The notes under the pieces are model-generated. The model saw nothing but the letters and a program-made list of their open reading frames with translations. It was not told where the DNA came from and ran no database searches. Below, piece by piece: positions 1 through 11,299 of a DNA stretch of 64,000 nt (positions are counted from its first letter, which is position 1; the number at the start of each line of letters is the position of its first letter). Source of the stretch: Branchiostoma floridae (lineage: Eukaryota > Chordata > Leptocardii > Amphioxiformes > Branchiostomatidae); the NCBI RefSeq assembly GCF_000003815.2, contig NC_049990.1, forward strand, positions 12,950,771 through 13,014,770, in the 5' to 3' direction. Position numbers and translations under genes: made by a program.

Positions 1-774
1 TTCAATTTTCGAAATACAGCTAACGTTACAAGGTATGTATGAAGATTGGATATTGTGCCCATTTAACTAGGTTTGTCTACAAGGTCTCTCTTCCATTTGT
101 TTCCTTTTCACAGACTAGTTGCAAATACATGTTTGTAAACCACACCGCTAGATCTGTAATGTTTCACCAATAAACTACCACTTCAATATATTTCAATTAT
201 TACACAGAAATGGCACAAATAGATAGTATCAAGAAGGTCATTATGAAATGTACACAAGAAGCAAACCCTTAAGAAAGCAAAATGTCAATATGAACGACCG
301 TATAAGTGTTGAATAGTGAAATATTATCGAAAAGAACTTGGATTCGAGCCCAAGGCCATAAGTTAAAAGTCTAATCGTTAATTTACTACGCCACGGCACA
401 TTACTATGTATATAGGTTTGCTAATGGGCAACTAAAGTGACGGAGCGCGTGATGATAGGAAACCAAAATTGTTGCAGGTCCAACATTTCAAAAGTATTTC
501 TAGTCTCTTCACCTTTTGGTCATCAAGCAAACCGTTATAAATAGAACAAGGAGATTATTTAGATGAACTGTTTGTGCAAAACTCCCACACAGTGCCTGCT
601 TGGTGTGTGTTTATGACATTTACATGATAGACAGGGTGAGAATGGCCCGCCACTCATTCGGGCTATTCACACCGTAGTAATTGTCGTTGACCTGTCCTCG
701 CTAGAAAGTTACTGGGTGTTTTTTTAGTGAACACGGGGGGGGGGGGCTGACTCACATTTAGATAGATAACTTTA
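1..774. other. No recognisable gene; AT-rich intergenic DNA
   Basis: I see no coding exon or RNA gene here. There is a G homopolymer near 735-747. A box-B-like string near 335-350 lacks a supporting tRNA fold. The stretch abuts a LINE 3' tail starting near 775. Confidence 0.5.
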
Positions 775-1400
775 AAGAGATAACTTCATTGCACAACAAT
801 TGTACGAGGTACAAAGTATGGCATCTACATAACTAAAGTTCTATAGCTTAACTAACTAATACAGGAGTTGTAGTATGGGATAAGCTTCTTACAATCATTG
901 GAAGCTTTTACAATCAGTTGAGGACTTTCTAATATCCAAACCTTCTTTGATATATTTTCCTATATCTGCCATGCAGGGATTGTCACATGTCATGATGTAT
1001 TTGAATTTGCACTTCAGGTCCATTGAGATAAATCCTTGTGTATAAAATGACAACCTTCTGTATAGAGAATTGCGTATTTCAGAATATTTGGGACATACAA
1101 TCATAAAGTGATATTCGTCTTCAATTAACTCTGGACAGAATGGACAAACCGATAGGGATTTTTTTTTAATCTCCCGGTTTCTATATTTAATTTGTGACAG
1201 CTAATTCTGAGTTGTGTGATTGCCCTACGAATGTCAAGGCTCTTTATGGTTGAAATGTAATTTTCTTGCTTGTAATGCTTGTTCAATGTAGAAAGAGAGG
1301 AGAGTTTAGAATTTAGATATCTTATGAGACTGAATTGAACCTACACATGGATTAAGCTGCATATGCCCATACGCCACATGCTTATTTCTGCTAAATCAAA
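775..1400 (-). mobile_element. CR1-type LINE fragment, 3' end of ORF2 and tail
   Basis: On the minus strand the reading around 1150-890 gives a CPFC...EDE.HF..C zinc-knuckle-like motif. It is followed by residues similar to the C-terminus of the large LINE at 31-37 kb (the CDNP..ADIGKYI region matches [13 protein letters not shown]). The 3' tail near 800 contains a GTGCAATGAAGTTAT-like string resembling tails at 40.83 kb and 30.92 kb. It is strongly 5'-truncated and frame-broken, so this is a dead copy. A short AAATC repeat follows at 1393-1412. Confidence 0.75.
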
Positions 1401-2475
1401 TCAAATCAAATCATGCTTTCTTTTTTCGTTTCTGGAGTGCAGAAAGATCTGAGAGGTGTGAGTTGAAATCAGAGTGGTCGTATTTGTGACTAAAAGTTTT
1501 TGTAGCATATTTCCCCATTTGCTAAGTGGGATCAAAGTTGGCACATTTCTTAGTCATTAGAAAGTTACAACTGTTTCAAGTTTCGCTTCTTTTGGTTAAT
1601 GGATGAACTAGTCTACAAAACCTTTAATCAACAAATCACGTATTCGCCTATGTATATGCGTCAATCCAACAGGCTCTAACATCACACTGTAGCTGAAGCT
1701 GCAAAAGAAGAACTATTAGAAGTTCAGAAATGAGAGTTGACAAGTAACATTCTTCATTCTATAGGTGTAATTTCAGCATTCCACTGATCTTCTGACAAAC
1801 TTCCAATGGTGTGGTTATTTTGAAATCAACTCAGTCACTCATAAAAACCTGAAGGAAACATTTAGAACGAACAAGCCTTCAAACTCGGATCGTCATGACT
1901 TTTGGTATAGCTTAAGTCATATGCCATATGGGTCAAAATTGATTATTTAGATCTGAATTTAATTTTACAGAATTAATGAGCAATTATGCAAATTGGGACA
2001 TCATTTACATAGAGTATCAGAAATTGCTATTATAGCCCTCTTTCTTAACATAGATTTTGCACGTGTATTATTTGGATGGAAGACATGATTAACTAACCCG
2101 GTTTATGCAAATGAGGACCTTATTTACATGACAAAAACATAGTACACCTGTTATAAAGGTTAAATCATTTGGCGAAGGTATGGGATCATGGAACTCTAGT
2201 ATTGATTGTGGTAACCATTTCCCAAGTGGGCGTCGAAAAAATTTGACCTTGTAATTAATCAAACACCAACCAACCCCCTAACGGGTGCCAAGAAACGTTG
2301 AGTCGATATATTAGAAATATTGATGATTGCTAGGATGCTCTCATCACTTTGTTAGTACTGAAACGACAACAGTCTCAGTCAACAAAATGAGACAATGTCT
2401 TCAACGTGACTCACCTGTGAGTTCTCGATTATCACATACAAATGTTCAGGAAACAAGGGAGATTTCTTTACGCAC
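1401..2475. repeat. Non-coding DNA with one copy of an octamer-containing dispersed repeat
   Basis: From about 1800 to 2200 there is a repeat with paired ATGCAAAT/ATTTGCAT-type octamers (for example near 1985 and 2105). It ends with a GGTATG...GGAACTCTAGT string near 2176-2198. The same combination recurs at several places in the window. The rest shows no gene. Confidence 0.5.
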
Positions 2476-2887
2476 CTTGAGCGTTTGCCGGGTAATAAAC
2501 ATTCAGATACAGACAGTCTTCACTCATCTTGGTTAAGAATGGGCGCATGGTATTCAGCGTTCGACGTACCGAAGCCGGGGACTTGTCAATGTCTGCGAAC
2601 TCTACCCTCTGTGGACAAGATGGTCCCGGTACAGTAGAATTTTTTACTCCCGTCCAGGAAGAAGGGCGGTCTGCATAGCGGAATCTTTCCGGTTTGGTGC
2701 CATAGGGAATCCCGAGGAATTTTACCACCGGCTTGAGGCTATCGTTGGAGAGGTCGAATCGCATCCCTTTGACACGGCCATACTGGGTACGAACCACAGG
2801 GTACAGATCCTGCTGTCGGAAGCTCGCGCTGCTGAGAACGGCCACGGCCAGTATCAGCTGCAGCACCACCATACTGGTCACATTCAT
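2476..2887 (-). CDS. Neuroligin-like / type-B carboxylesterase family protein, first coding exon
   Basis: This is one open exon of 137 codons plus 1 base. It starts at the ATG at 2887, giving MNVTSMVVLQLILAVAVLSS, a good signal peptide. Mature sequence follows with YGRVKG, then PVVKFLGIPYG, a W.GV.N.T...PSCPQ block and EDCLYLNVYYPA, the type-B carboxylesterase signature (SEDCLYLNV). The exon ends in CTCAAG followed by donor GTGCGT at 2475-2470. A possible 5'UTR acceptor (CCGTGCAG) lies at about 2900. The PV..FLGIPY and EDCLYLN spacing with an intron just after it resembles neuroligins, which are cholinesterase-like synaptic adhesion proteins, but cholinesterase or neurotactin-type relatives are possible. 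The catalytic serine region is not in this exon, so activity cannot be judged. No further exon is visible at lower coordinates, so the gene continues beyond position 1. Confidence 0.72.
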
Positions 2888-2899
2888 CACAAATATCGC

Positions 2900-4079
2900 C
2901 TGCACGGAAACACAACAGTTCGGCTGAGAATTCGCTCTAGATACAAGCTAATAATAAATCACCTTTACTGCTGCCCATGGCAGCACAACCGTTGTCCTTC
3001 TTAACGACATAACGAAGGTAGCGGTTGAGAATTTCCGCTGGGAAGGTCATTTTTACAAATGTTGGAAAATCGCCAACTGGCAAGGGTTAAATGATGAAAG
3101 AAATGACATGAGGAGAATACCGCGCTTCCTCTTACTCAGCTCGCCTCCGAGAGGCAGCCCATTAAATTCCTCTGACGGAAGGATTATTCGGCGAGGGAAG
3201 GTGAGAAATTGCGTTAGCCGGGTCGGGAATTAAAGCGCGCGTATCGCCGCAGTAATCGAAGTAACCGTGAAATAAAGTAGCCCAATGATTTTAGAAACAC
3301 GTGAATAAAATGAGAAACTACGAGAGAGTGCTACTGCGCACTAAATGGATACCCGATTGGCAGGTTGGCCAGGAAATGTGCAGCCAGGAAACTGTGATTA
3401 CCAAGAGGTCGTGGATTTCACACCTTTGTGAAATAATGTTTGTTAGGGTGAACATTAAGTATGGCCATTGACCCAGGCTCTTAGAGAGCCCTTTGTTCCC
3501 TCGCTATAATCTCACAGTAAGGACATACCAGATACTTATTGACGACAGAATTGTGTTCTTATCTTTTTAATTTGATTAGGATAAACATCATGGAAATGAA
3601 GACCTAATTTGCATAATAAATGAGAAATTGCAATAATCTCACTGTGGTAAATGACGGGAATTTATTACTTGTGGAAAGGTGGATGTTATTTACGGATGAA
3701 CATCATTGGACATAAATTATGCAAATGAGGATTGCTGAACTGATTCGCGAAGAAAGTGAACTGTGCATATATGTTCTTTTTATTCCCCTGGGCTGATGCT
3801 GACCGACACTTTATCCATTAACCATACTTGCCATGAACTACGCCCTCTGACTACGCTGTGTCTGAATGATACGATCTAAAACTCGTGTCCAGTGAATTGT
3901 CGCTAGATGGCCTCAGCAGGAATGTCCCGCTGATTCCACATAGTAACAAGCAACGCAACTAAAGACAGCTCGACTTGAGACCACACACAGGATTTGCTAA
4001 CACTTTGATGTGGTGTTTTTTTTTGGCTGTGACAAACATTGTAAATTAAAGTAGGCTATGTCTGGTATCATCATTAACA
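2900..4079. repeat. Non-coding DNA with a second octamer-type repeat copy
   Basis: No exon is seen. Between about 3400 and 3760 the repeat with ACCTAATTTGCATAATAAATGAG and TTATGCAAATGAGGA strings occurs (near 3600 and 3718). It belongs to the family at 1.9, 9.4, 10.3, 13.6 and 40.4 kb. The stretch 2950-3400, upstream of the neuroligin-like exon, is slightly more GC-rich and may hold its 5' flank. Confidence 0.4.
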
Positions 4080-4099
4080 TTGACTCAACCAGTGCGGCA

Positions 4100-4880
4100 G
4101 CCTACTAGGGAGATCAGCGACCCATCATTAGTGATTATCCTACACCAACTCAGTAAGACTTCTGACCGACGAGGGCAGATGCAGAAACAGACAATAAGCA
4201 ATGTAGTCCTGACTGATTTATCAAAGGCTTTTGAGACTACTAGAACTTGGATGCCGACCGTCGTTGTTACCTTGGATCTGCGACTTCCTATCTGGCAGAA
4301 AACAATGCGTATTCTACGAATAAAGGAACGCTTACTCAGAGTGGGAAGTACTTACATGGGGCCTATCTCAAGGCGCAGTCCTGGTACCCGTCATATTTAT
4401 CGCCGTAATCAACAGCGCCACAAAAGACTCAAGAGGAGATACCTACAAATTCCTCACCCTCACAGAGAGCAGACTTACCCGCCAGTCCTCCCTCCGATAA
4501 CAAGACCTAAACTCGCTCACTAGACCGGTGGACCACAGAAAGCTCGTTGAAATTATACCCTGCAAAATGTAAGACGATGCACGTCTACTTCACAAAAACT
4601 CCACTCCCACTACTCCACATCAGCGGCCTCCAGGATGTTTGAGTTGTCAAGTTACTTGAAGTATGGTTGGAGGCTGACCTGAAGTAGGACTCACATGTCA
4701 CCAAACAAAGTTCAAAGCGCCTCTTTCTCCAAAGACAACTAAAAAAAGTTCCACCTCCCTCAGGAAGACCTCCGTACGGCCGCTCATTGGATACGCTGCA
4801 CCTGTCTGTAGCCCAGGTCTCACCAGTACCCAAGCACCACAACATCGCGCGTGCCGTATACGTAAAAGGAACAGTTTGAA
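4100..4880 (+). mobile_element. Degenerate LINE reverse transcriptase fragment
   Basis: Around 4205-4235 the plus-strand translation reads VVLTDLSKAFETT, a decayed RT motif (D.SKAFD). From 4540 to 4860 it reads YPAKCKTMHV...KTPLPLLHISG and SKRLFLQRQLKK, then a PPYGRSLDTLHL block. This is the typical C-terminal half of LINE RTs with KC..MHV and ASKRLYFLRQLKR. Stops and shifts interrupt it, so it is inactive. It belongs to a different LINE lineage from the CR1-type copies in this window. Confidence 0.65.
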
Positions 4881-5440
4881 ATGAACTGTGCTTCCTCTTC
4901 CACCATGTTTGACGTGCAGTATATACAAGTTCCTTCGCACGCAGGTTACTTCTTGTCTAATGGGGTGGGCGTTGATTCTAATTTGCTGATTGCGAGGCGT
5001 AGATCAAAATTGTCTAATTCTATTTATTTTTCAATCTACAATCTAATATTTCTTTTACCCTTTGTACATGTATCAGGCTTCGTCTACCTCTTATTTTCAA
5101 CGTTGCAACATATGTGCATCAGCTCCGAATCAATCCGTAACAACAAGCTAAGGGTAGCCAATAATAAATCAAGCGCACAGAGATATCTAGGTCTAAAGTC
5201 TACCTAACTCTGCTCGAGATGCTAAGTTGCTACAGTTTCTAGAAACACCAAGAATATTCTTACAAAAGCGGTGATGCAAAATTTCCATTGGAGAGCTGGT
5301 CTCTGTGCCCCATACTTTCAAATGTGATCAGTACATATAAGGGTCTACAGACTATAGATTATGCTATAACATTGACCGTACAATACAACAAGGAACAGTT
5401 GATACAACTTTCATTGCGATTAATCCTGTAGTTAACAAAC
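4881..5440. other. No recognisable feature
   Basis: AT-rich sequence between two LINE remnants. Short ORFs here show no family motif and no paired splice sites. Confidence 0.4.
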
Positions 5441-6150
5441 ATCTTACAAAAGTACAGTTACTTTTGTATGGTCAAATATAAACTACAACAAAGAGAAAGA
5501 ATACAGAATATATCGTACAATTCTACTAATTATACAGTAACTAGGAAAGTGATATTCTACTAATTAAACAATATAGGATGATAAGGAAAACCCTCTTACA
5601 ATCAGGTGGGGCTGAACGTATCACTATCTTTTCTAATCACAAAGCAATCTTTTATGTATTTACCTATCTTAGCATTATGGGGGCTGTCAGATCTAAAGAT
5701 ATTGTCAAATCTACTTCTGGTATCTAGAATCTTGAAATCTGTAGTATTTAGACATAGGAATGTGAATAACTTATTACGTTACATCTCATACATTGGGCAT
5801 TCCATGACGAAGTGAAATTCAATTTCAATTTAGTTTGGACAAAATGGGCAGAAGCTTTGGTCAGGGGCTAAATTGTGGTATCTTCCGGTTTCAATGTCTA
5901 ATTAATGACTATCGATTCTTAACTGTATTATGGATTTACGAATTTTGAAGTTATTCATATCATACAGATGTTTTTCTTGTTTGTAGCAATTTTTGAAGCT
6001 GTTCCAAAGGGAAAGTTTTGAATTCGTTTTGATACTGCTGAACCGCTTTTGTATGTGTAAATCTTGTGGCCGGAGGCGAAGTTGGTCCGCAATATGATCT
6101 GTTTTAAAAGACTGCGGTTTCCTACGATTCACCACGTGCACATAATCGTC
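5440..6150 (-). mobile_element. CR1-type LINE fragment, C-terminal ORF2 plus 3' UTR
   Basis: Minus-strand residues from about 6090 down to 5905 (DQLRLRPQDLHIQ, NSKLSLWNSFK, FKIRKSIIQLRI) match the large LINE's [24 protein letters not shown] and [12 protein letters not shown]. Below that a decayed RYH...DQSFCPFCPN zinc motif is readable at about 5880-5840. It is truncated at its 5' end and interrupted by stops. Confidence 0.75.
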
Positions 6151-6588
6151 AAAGAATTGTATGCATTACCTGCGCGTGATACTGGATCTAACACACAGAA
6201 AAAGTAGCCTTGAACGCAGCCTCTACTACGGGTGCGCTGTGCGCTCTTATTGCTACTATGATCTGATGGCTCCAGTTTTCACCAATATCGACAATATCAG
6301 GGAAAACTGAAACCATCAAGGTTGAATTTTTTTTTACATCAGTATTAGAAACAAAGGATCGTAGAAAATCCTAATATGGGGGCAATAAAAATTGCACGGC
6401 GAGGGAGAAACTTTGAACATGTTCTTTTATTCAGTTCAGCTTAATTTTCAGATCCCCGATTTTTCATCTACGATTTGCCGTTCGTTTACCTGCGATTGGC
6501 GTAGGTACGGCGTTTGTAAACAAGGATTTATATGTTTCACTATTGCGCTCGAGTCCTCTCAGATGTACGACGTACATTGACGACACTA
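6151..6588. other. No recognisable feature
   Basis: Short AT-rich stretch between a LINE fragment and a MITE. No exon or RNA gene is supported. Confidence 0.35.
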
Positions 6589-6796
6589 CTGTAAATGCAG
6601 GAACTTTCGCGGTGGATTAATGTTCGCGGTTTTCGCGGCGGCCGCTTTACCGCGAATTTAAAGACACCGCGAAGATTTTTCCTTAATAGTAAGAGACTAC
6701 AGTGCATGGTGCTACCGCGAAATTAAATCCACTGCGAAAAGTCCATTTTCCCGCTACCGCGAAATTAAATCTCCGCGAACTTAAATACATTTACAG
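6589..6796. mobile_element. Short MITE with TA flanks (Tc1/mariner-like)
   Basis: The ends are inverted: CTGTAAATGCAGGAACTTTCG at the left and a CGAACTTAAATACATTTACAG-type sequence at the right. The element sits between TA dinucleotides. The inside is a run of CGCGG/CCGCG strings, giving a GC-rich palindromic core with a GCGGCCGC site. A diverged, longer relative lies at 38138-38810. There is no coding capacity. Confidence 0.65.
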
Positions 6797-6839
6797 TATT
6801 ACCGTGCATGAAATCCCCATCGGTGAATCTTGCCCGACT

Positions 6840-7325
6840 GACCTTGGCTTTGACTTGACTTTGACTTTATTGACAATGAGACAAGTCATTACAAGGGTCT
6901 GCCTAGGCAGCTTTGGGCTGGTAGCGGCAGAACCTACAAACATGTGGACGAACATACAAGAATTTATAACAAGAAACAATGCAATATAATGCAATAAAGA
7001 TAATCAATAACTATAAAATGTCATGCAACTACAGATATGGAAGAAATTGATCTATACCATATATAGCAATAGCATACCTAAAAGATTTGAGTAGGTGGAA
7101 GGTCAGTATGAGTTTAATTTTAAAATCATGACAAGAGGTGGGTTCTGCAACGGGCTTTGAACTGTGGGAGAGTGGTAGAGTCGGTGACGTGTTTTGGAAG
7201 GCTGTACCAGAGCCCGGAGGTGTAGGGGATGGAGCTGTTTTTGTAAATGGTGGTTCTGCATAGAGTGATGTGGAGGTGGTTAACAAAAACGCACAAAGTT
7301 TCAGCCAGCCGCTGGTACATGTTCA
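6840..7325 (-). mobile_element. LINE 3' fragment with (TTTGAC)n-type tail
   Basis: Minus-strand reading 7245-7130 gives YKNSSIPYTSGLWYSLPKHV and TTLPQFKARCRTHLLS, the usual RT C-terminus (W.SLP..., FK...) of CR1/L2-like LINEs. The 3' end near 6870-6845 reads TCAATAAAGTCAAAGTCAAA, a poly-A signal followed by hexamer repeats, typical of this group. The insert is in minus orientation and 5'-truncated. Confidence 0.7.
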
Positions 7326-7840
7326 GTTGTATCAGAAATTCTTAGAGTTAGCTTTCAGACTAGAGTAGACATATTCTATACTGTTGTACGCTGTTTGCTT
7401 GTCTCCTTTATCATGTTAACTGAAATTAGGCCTCGGGCAGGAATTTGCAAATAACTGTTAGCTATTAACAATTAATAACATTTATTGTATAACTAGGGGA
7501 TATAAGTGTTGTTTTCTATATTGTATATTACGATTTGATTACATTATGTACAATTTTTTGTTGATTTCCTTTGCCAATAAGTAGAAATGTATGCGTATAT
7601 AAGTATAAATGCCAAATGTGTTTGTTTATATACTTGGTGTCATGTTACAGAAGGAAGGTGTTTTAGGATCATAATATAATTATGGTAATGTGAATTGGGT
7701 GTGGGAAGATTATGGCCAGGTTTAATATTGGGATCAAAATGTTAAAAAGTATCCCCCAGTTTGGCTTATTAGTTGTTTCGAACGATGGCTGCCTTTTTTT
7801 ATCATCAGCCAGCAGCTTACTTGGTGGCCAACTCAAAATC
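7326..7840. other. No recognisable feature
   Basis: AT-rich non-coding sequence. I see no ORF with family motifs, no tRNA boxes and no clear repeat ends. Confidence 0.4.
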
Positions 7841-8192
7841 CCTGCCTCAATGAGATAGACATTGTTACCACAGTGTTGTTTTAGCCTGCCTCAATGAGGT
7901 AGACATTGTTACCACAGTGTTGTTTTAGCCTGCCTCAATGAGGTAGACATTGTTACCACAGTGTTGTTTTAGCCTGCCTCAATGAGGTAGACATTGTTAC
8001 CACAGTGTTGTTTTAGCCTGCCTCAATGAGGTAGACATTGTTACCACAGTGTTGTTTTAGCCTGCCTCAATGAGGTAGACATTGTTACCACAGTGTTGTT
8101 TTAGCCCGCCTCAATGAGGCAGACATTGTTACCACAGTGTTGTTTTAGCCCGCCTCAATGAGGTAGACATTGTTACCACAGTGTTGTTTTAG
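7841..8192. repeat. 44-bp minisatellite, 8 copies
   Basis: Exactly eight units of 44 bp (8 x 44 = 352) run end to end. Unit landmarks in order are CCTGCCTCAATGAGGTAGAC, ATTGTTACCACAGTG, TTGTTTTAG. Only a handful of substitutions separate the units (the first has GAGATAG, two late units have CCCGCC, one has GAGGCAG), so it is young or homogenised. Each unit contains the near-palindrome CCTCAATGAGG. Confidence 0.95.
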
Positions 8193-9200
8193 CCGATCAA
8201 AAAGTCGATGCTTAATCACGAAAACGACATTAGTGCTCAAGCTAGATATCCAAGTGCGTTTGATTTATAACCAGTCCACGTCGATGACTGTTTATCGATT
8301 GGGTCTGGACAACTGGAAACATCTGGCAGGATTCTTAGAGCGAGGTTTACGCTTCAAAACGTAAATACAAATTCTGTACTGTACATGTGTCTATCCACTC
8401 TTCAGTAAAGATATGATATAGTTAATATAATCTGACAATTTTACAAATGTTGATGTATCAATGAAGTCCAAAATTTTCTAATCCATGCTTAATGATGTTC
8501 CCTATTTAACTTTCACATGTCACATGAGATATGAAATTTCCCAAAATGCTTTTTTCTTAGATTTCTATTTATTATTGAAAATACGATAACATTTTCTTTT
8601 TCAATGCCTCTAGTATAATACGGAATGAGCTTCTCTTCTCCGTAGGTTCTAAAGAAAATTCCATTTCCTGTCCTCTCACCGCTCACCAGCAGGGTACAAA
8701 CGCAGGAGTAGGCCATCGCGATCCCCCTATTGCCTTCGCCATAAGGTTATGTTCGCCATAAGGTTAAGGTTAAGAAATAAGTGGCGGACGTGCCCCCACC
8801 CCTCCACCCCCAATAAAACGTATGGACAAATTGCACGTACGGTGGATTGTGCCCTTAGTTTAAGTCAACAGCATCACTCGGTAACCTGTTGATGGATTTC
8901 ATGGCAGTTTGTATGTCAGTAGCGGAGGCGGAAAGGGATGTCCAGTTAATTCGAAAATGGTCCACCTGGCATTTTCCGTCGATACTGCAGCAGGCTGTTT
9001 ATGTTGGTGTTTTTGTTTATTAATAACAAGAACTCCAGAAGCTGTGGATGGTTTTGCATGATAATTGGTAAATATGTAGGGGTTGGGAACAGGACAGTTA
9101 AGAACTTAAGATCTATAATGGGCATCCTAGCGGCCAGTGATGAAAGCAGCTAGTTCGTGGCCTATGCCCAAGGATGGGCACGCAGCAGGCCTAAGTAAGT
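8193..9200. other. Non-coding; partial inverted-repeat element end near 8780-8870
   Basis: No gene is supported. Around 8780-8862 the string GGCGGACGTGCCCCC, then ACGTATGGACAAATTGCACG and GGATTGTGCCC, matches the right end of the GGGCACAACCC element at 53576-53870. A tandem CGCCATAAGGTTA pair occurs at 8738-8768. Confidence 0.4.
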
Positions 9201-9640
9201 AATTAAGTAGCGGCGAGTAAGTAGTGGTCAGGTCTGGGGCAAGGAGTGAGTGCTACAAGTTTGGACTCCCTAGCAGCTTGTTTGGAACTGCAGTGAGCGT
9301 TTTTGTTTTGACGTTTTGACATGAACTCCAGAAGGAGTTGACGGGGGTGACGGATTGTCATGATTTTTTGGTATGTACATACCTTTGGTGATGTTTTACA
9401 CAGTATGAAAATCATGACCTAATTTGCATAGTTAGCAAGAGAAGTTTATATACCCGTTGCATTTCATAACGTGACAAAGTCATGTGACTGAAAGATAAGG
9501 AAGCACCAATTGACATCAATTATGCAAATCTCTACCTAATTTGCATTATCAGTAGTGTCGTGATTAACAATGGGGATTTAATTCTTGTGGTATTTGGAAG
9601 CTACGTGCCTGCTACGAGTTAGGATTTACACCTCTTGACT
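9200..9640. repeat. Octamer-containing dispersed repeat, copy
   Basis: Shares with the copy at 13.5-14.2 kb the blocks GAGCGTTTTTGT, ACTCCAGAAGG, GGATTGTCATGATTTTT, GGTATG...CCT and then ATGACCTAATTTGCAT and ATTATGCAAATC...CTAATTTGCAT (9416-9545). The block order is conserved between copies, so this is one family about 0.5-0.7 kb long. It is non-coding. Confidence 0.6.
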
Positions 9641-10079
9641 GGTATGTCATACTTCCGTTTCTTAACGAGAAGGGGATGCGTTATCCATTCATTGTAAGGA
9701 ATCCGATCTCGAATCGAAGAACATCTTAAAGCATGCGTAAAGATGCGGTTTCTAAAGGAAGTATGCATTACGCATGGCATGCTTACAAGTGCCTCACGTG
9801 TGCGTAAATATTAGTTTCGTGTTATGGTTGTCCCTCAAATGCATTATCACTAACTTGCCATACGTTTGCACAGTATTGCTAATTCAAATTCAGTACCGGT
9901 GCCAATTTTAGGCTTGATTTCTTTTAACAACCTCCGTAAAATCGGCATTTATGAAGAAGATTTTATTTCACTTTACGCATGCCAACTTATATCCAGGTTA
10001 TCGGTCTGTGTTCCTGGATATTTGAGGTCGGCTCCCGGATGAATTGTGCTGATCTTTGGTTGGTGTGTAGATCTTGAGA
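9641..10079. other. No recognisable feature
   Basis: Non-coding; GCATGC-type strings recur between 9730 and 9980 (GCATGCGTAAAG, GGCATGC, ACGCATGCC) but no unit could be defined. Confidence 0.3.
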
Positions 10080-10400
10080 GGGTAAAGGTCAAGGTGGTGT
10101 TATGACCCCCTCTTGGGGACCTCCCTTAGTACTGCACAAGAACTTCCGGTTTTTGAATCGTTTGCTCCGGGCATACAATGGCATTAGTGTTGTTATATTT
10201 TTGCGGCATTTTTTTAATGTAAAGAATACAGTAAACTGAAGAAAGGACTTGGGGAATTCCAAGGTTTTCAAGGTATACAAGTAAATCATATACGGATGTA
10301 CCCCCATTAAATCCAAGTTATGCAAATAAGGGCCTTATTTACATGATCGATGATGAAAATTGTACATTTTCATGTTTTCCATTAGAGGACTTCAATATAT
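10080..10400. repeat. Partial octamer-type repeat copy
   Basis: Contains AAGTTATGCAAATAAGGGCC and TTATTTACATGATCGATGA near 10315-10350, matching the other copies' TTATGCAAATGAGGACCTTATTTACATGA block (compare 2100-2130). Confidence 0.5.
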
Positions 10401-11299
10401 GTAACGTGTATAATTCATGGCAGCTGAAACAATAGAAGGTATGTGTTCGGGGAACTGTAGTTACATGTATGTCATGTTTGAAGCTAGTTCAGCACACACA
10501 GATTATAGCCATTTGCAGACTCTGAACTCTGGTTTGTTTGTTTTGGGTCTATCTTCCATGTAACGCTATAAATGAAGACTAATTTGAAGAAATAGTTTGT
10601 TTTTTTCGAAAATAGGGGTTTTATGGAAATCTGGTTATTTTTTTATCTATGCTGTGTCCACCGCCTCATCATTAGCAGCTGTGCTGATATGACTAACATT
10701 ATACAACACTGCGCGCTGGCGAGTAGTGGTGAGGTGGGCATTTACTTTTCGTTTGAAGTTCTGTAGGTCTCAATTATCATAATTTTAAAAGCTCCTTGTT
10801 TTAACTGGTCCATTTTAATTGGTACCACACGAAGAGTACATTCTCACTAGGGGTTGGTTTTCTTTAAATTCACTTTTGGTACAGTGCATTTTTGTTTTGC
10901 ATGGGTGAGTGATGGTTGAAATTTTCTGTATTTGGTTGCAAATGTTGCTGTCTAGTTGGTGTTTGTTGGACTGCCTATTACACAGAGAACATGGCTTTCT
11001 CGTCATCATCGTTTTCTATAAGCATAGAAATGATACTAATTCACTACAGTGCACTTAATACATGTTGCACAAAATACGGCCATAGTGTTTCGTTTGTTTC
11101 GACAGCTGGGAGTTATTCCAAAATTGCTGGTCTGGTCGCGTGAGTTTCCAGCTAGTTGTGGTTTGGTCTGATGTCCTTCAACAGTGCGTTGGCGCCTTGT
11201 GGGTGAATGGTCGGTCTAAGTGACGGTATGAAACTTCCCGTACCGCTTGAAAACATAGCCGGTGTTTGATTCTTCCTTCATTTATATTCAATGCGGTTT
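10401..11299. other. No recognisable feature
   Basis: AT-rich intergenic DNA. Small ORFs here have no homology I can recognise. Confidence 0.35.

Noticed and set aside
331-358. Possible tRNA (GGATTCGAGCCC, box-B-like)
   Set aside because: No box A at the right distance and no cloverleaf stems.
7841-8192. TGAGGTAG in every 44-bp unit, identical to the let-7 seed
   Set aside because: Only eight bases match; the bases after it (ACATTG) differ from let-7 and there is no precursor-length hairpin.
7841-8192. CRISPR-like appearance of the regular 44-bp array
   Set aside because: There are no unique spacers: the whole unit is repeated. The same holds for the arrays at 19.5, 29.5 and 55 kb, and the genome is eukaryotic.
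8513-8716. Minus ORF with GERTGNGIFFRTYGEEKLIPYY
   Set aside because: It looks protein-like but has no family I recognise, no flanking splice-site pair and no neighbours; likely chance.
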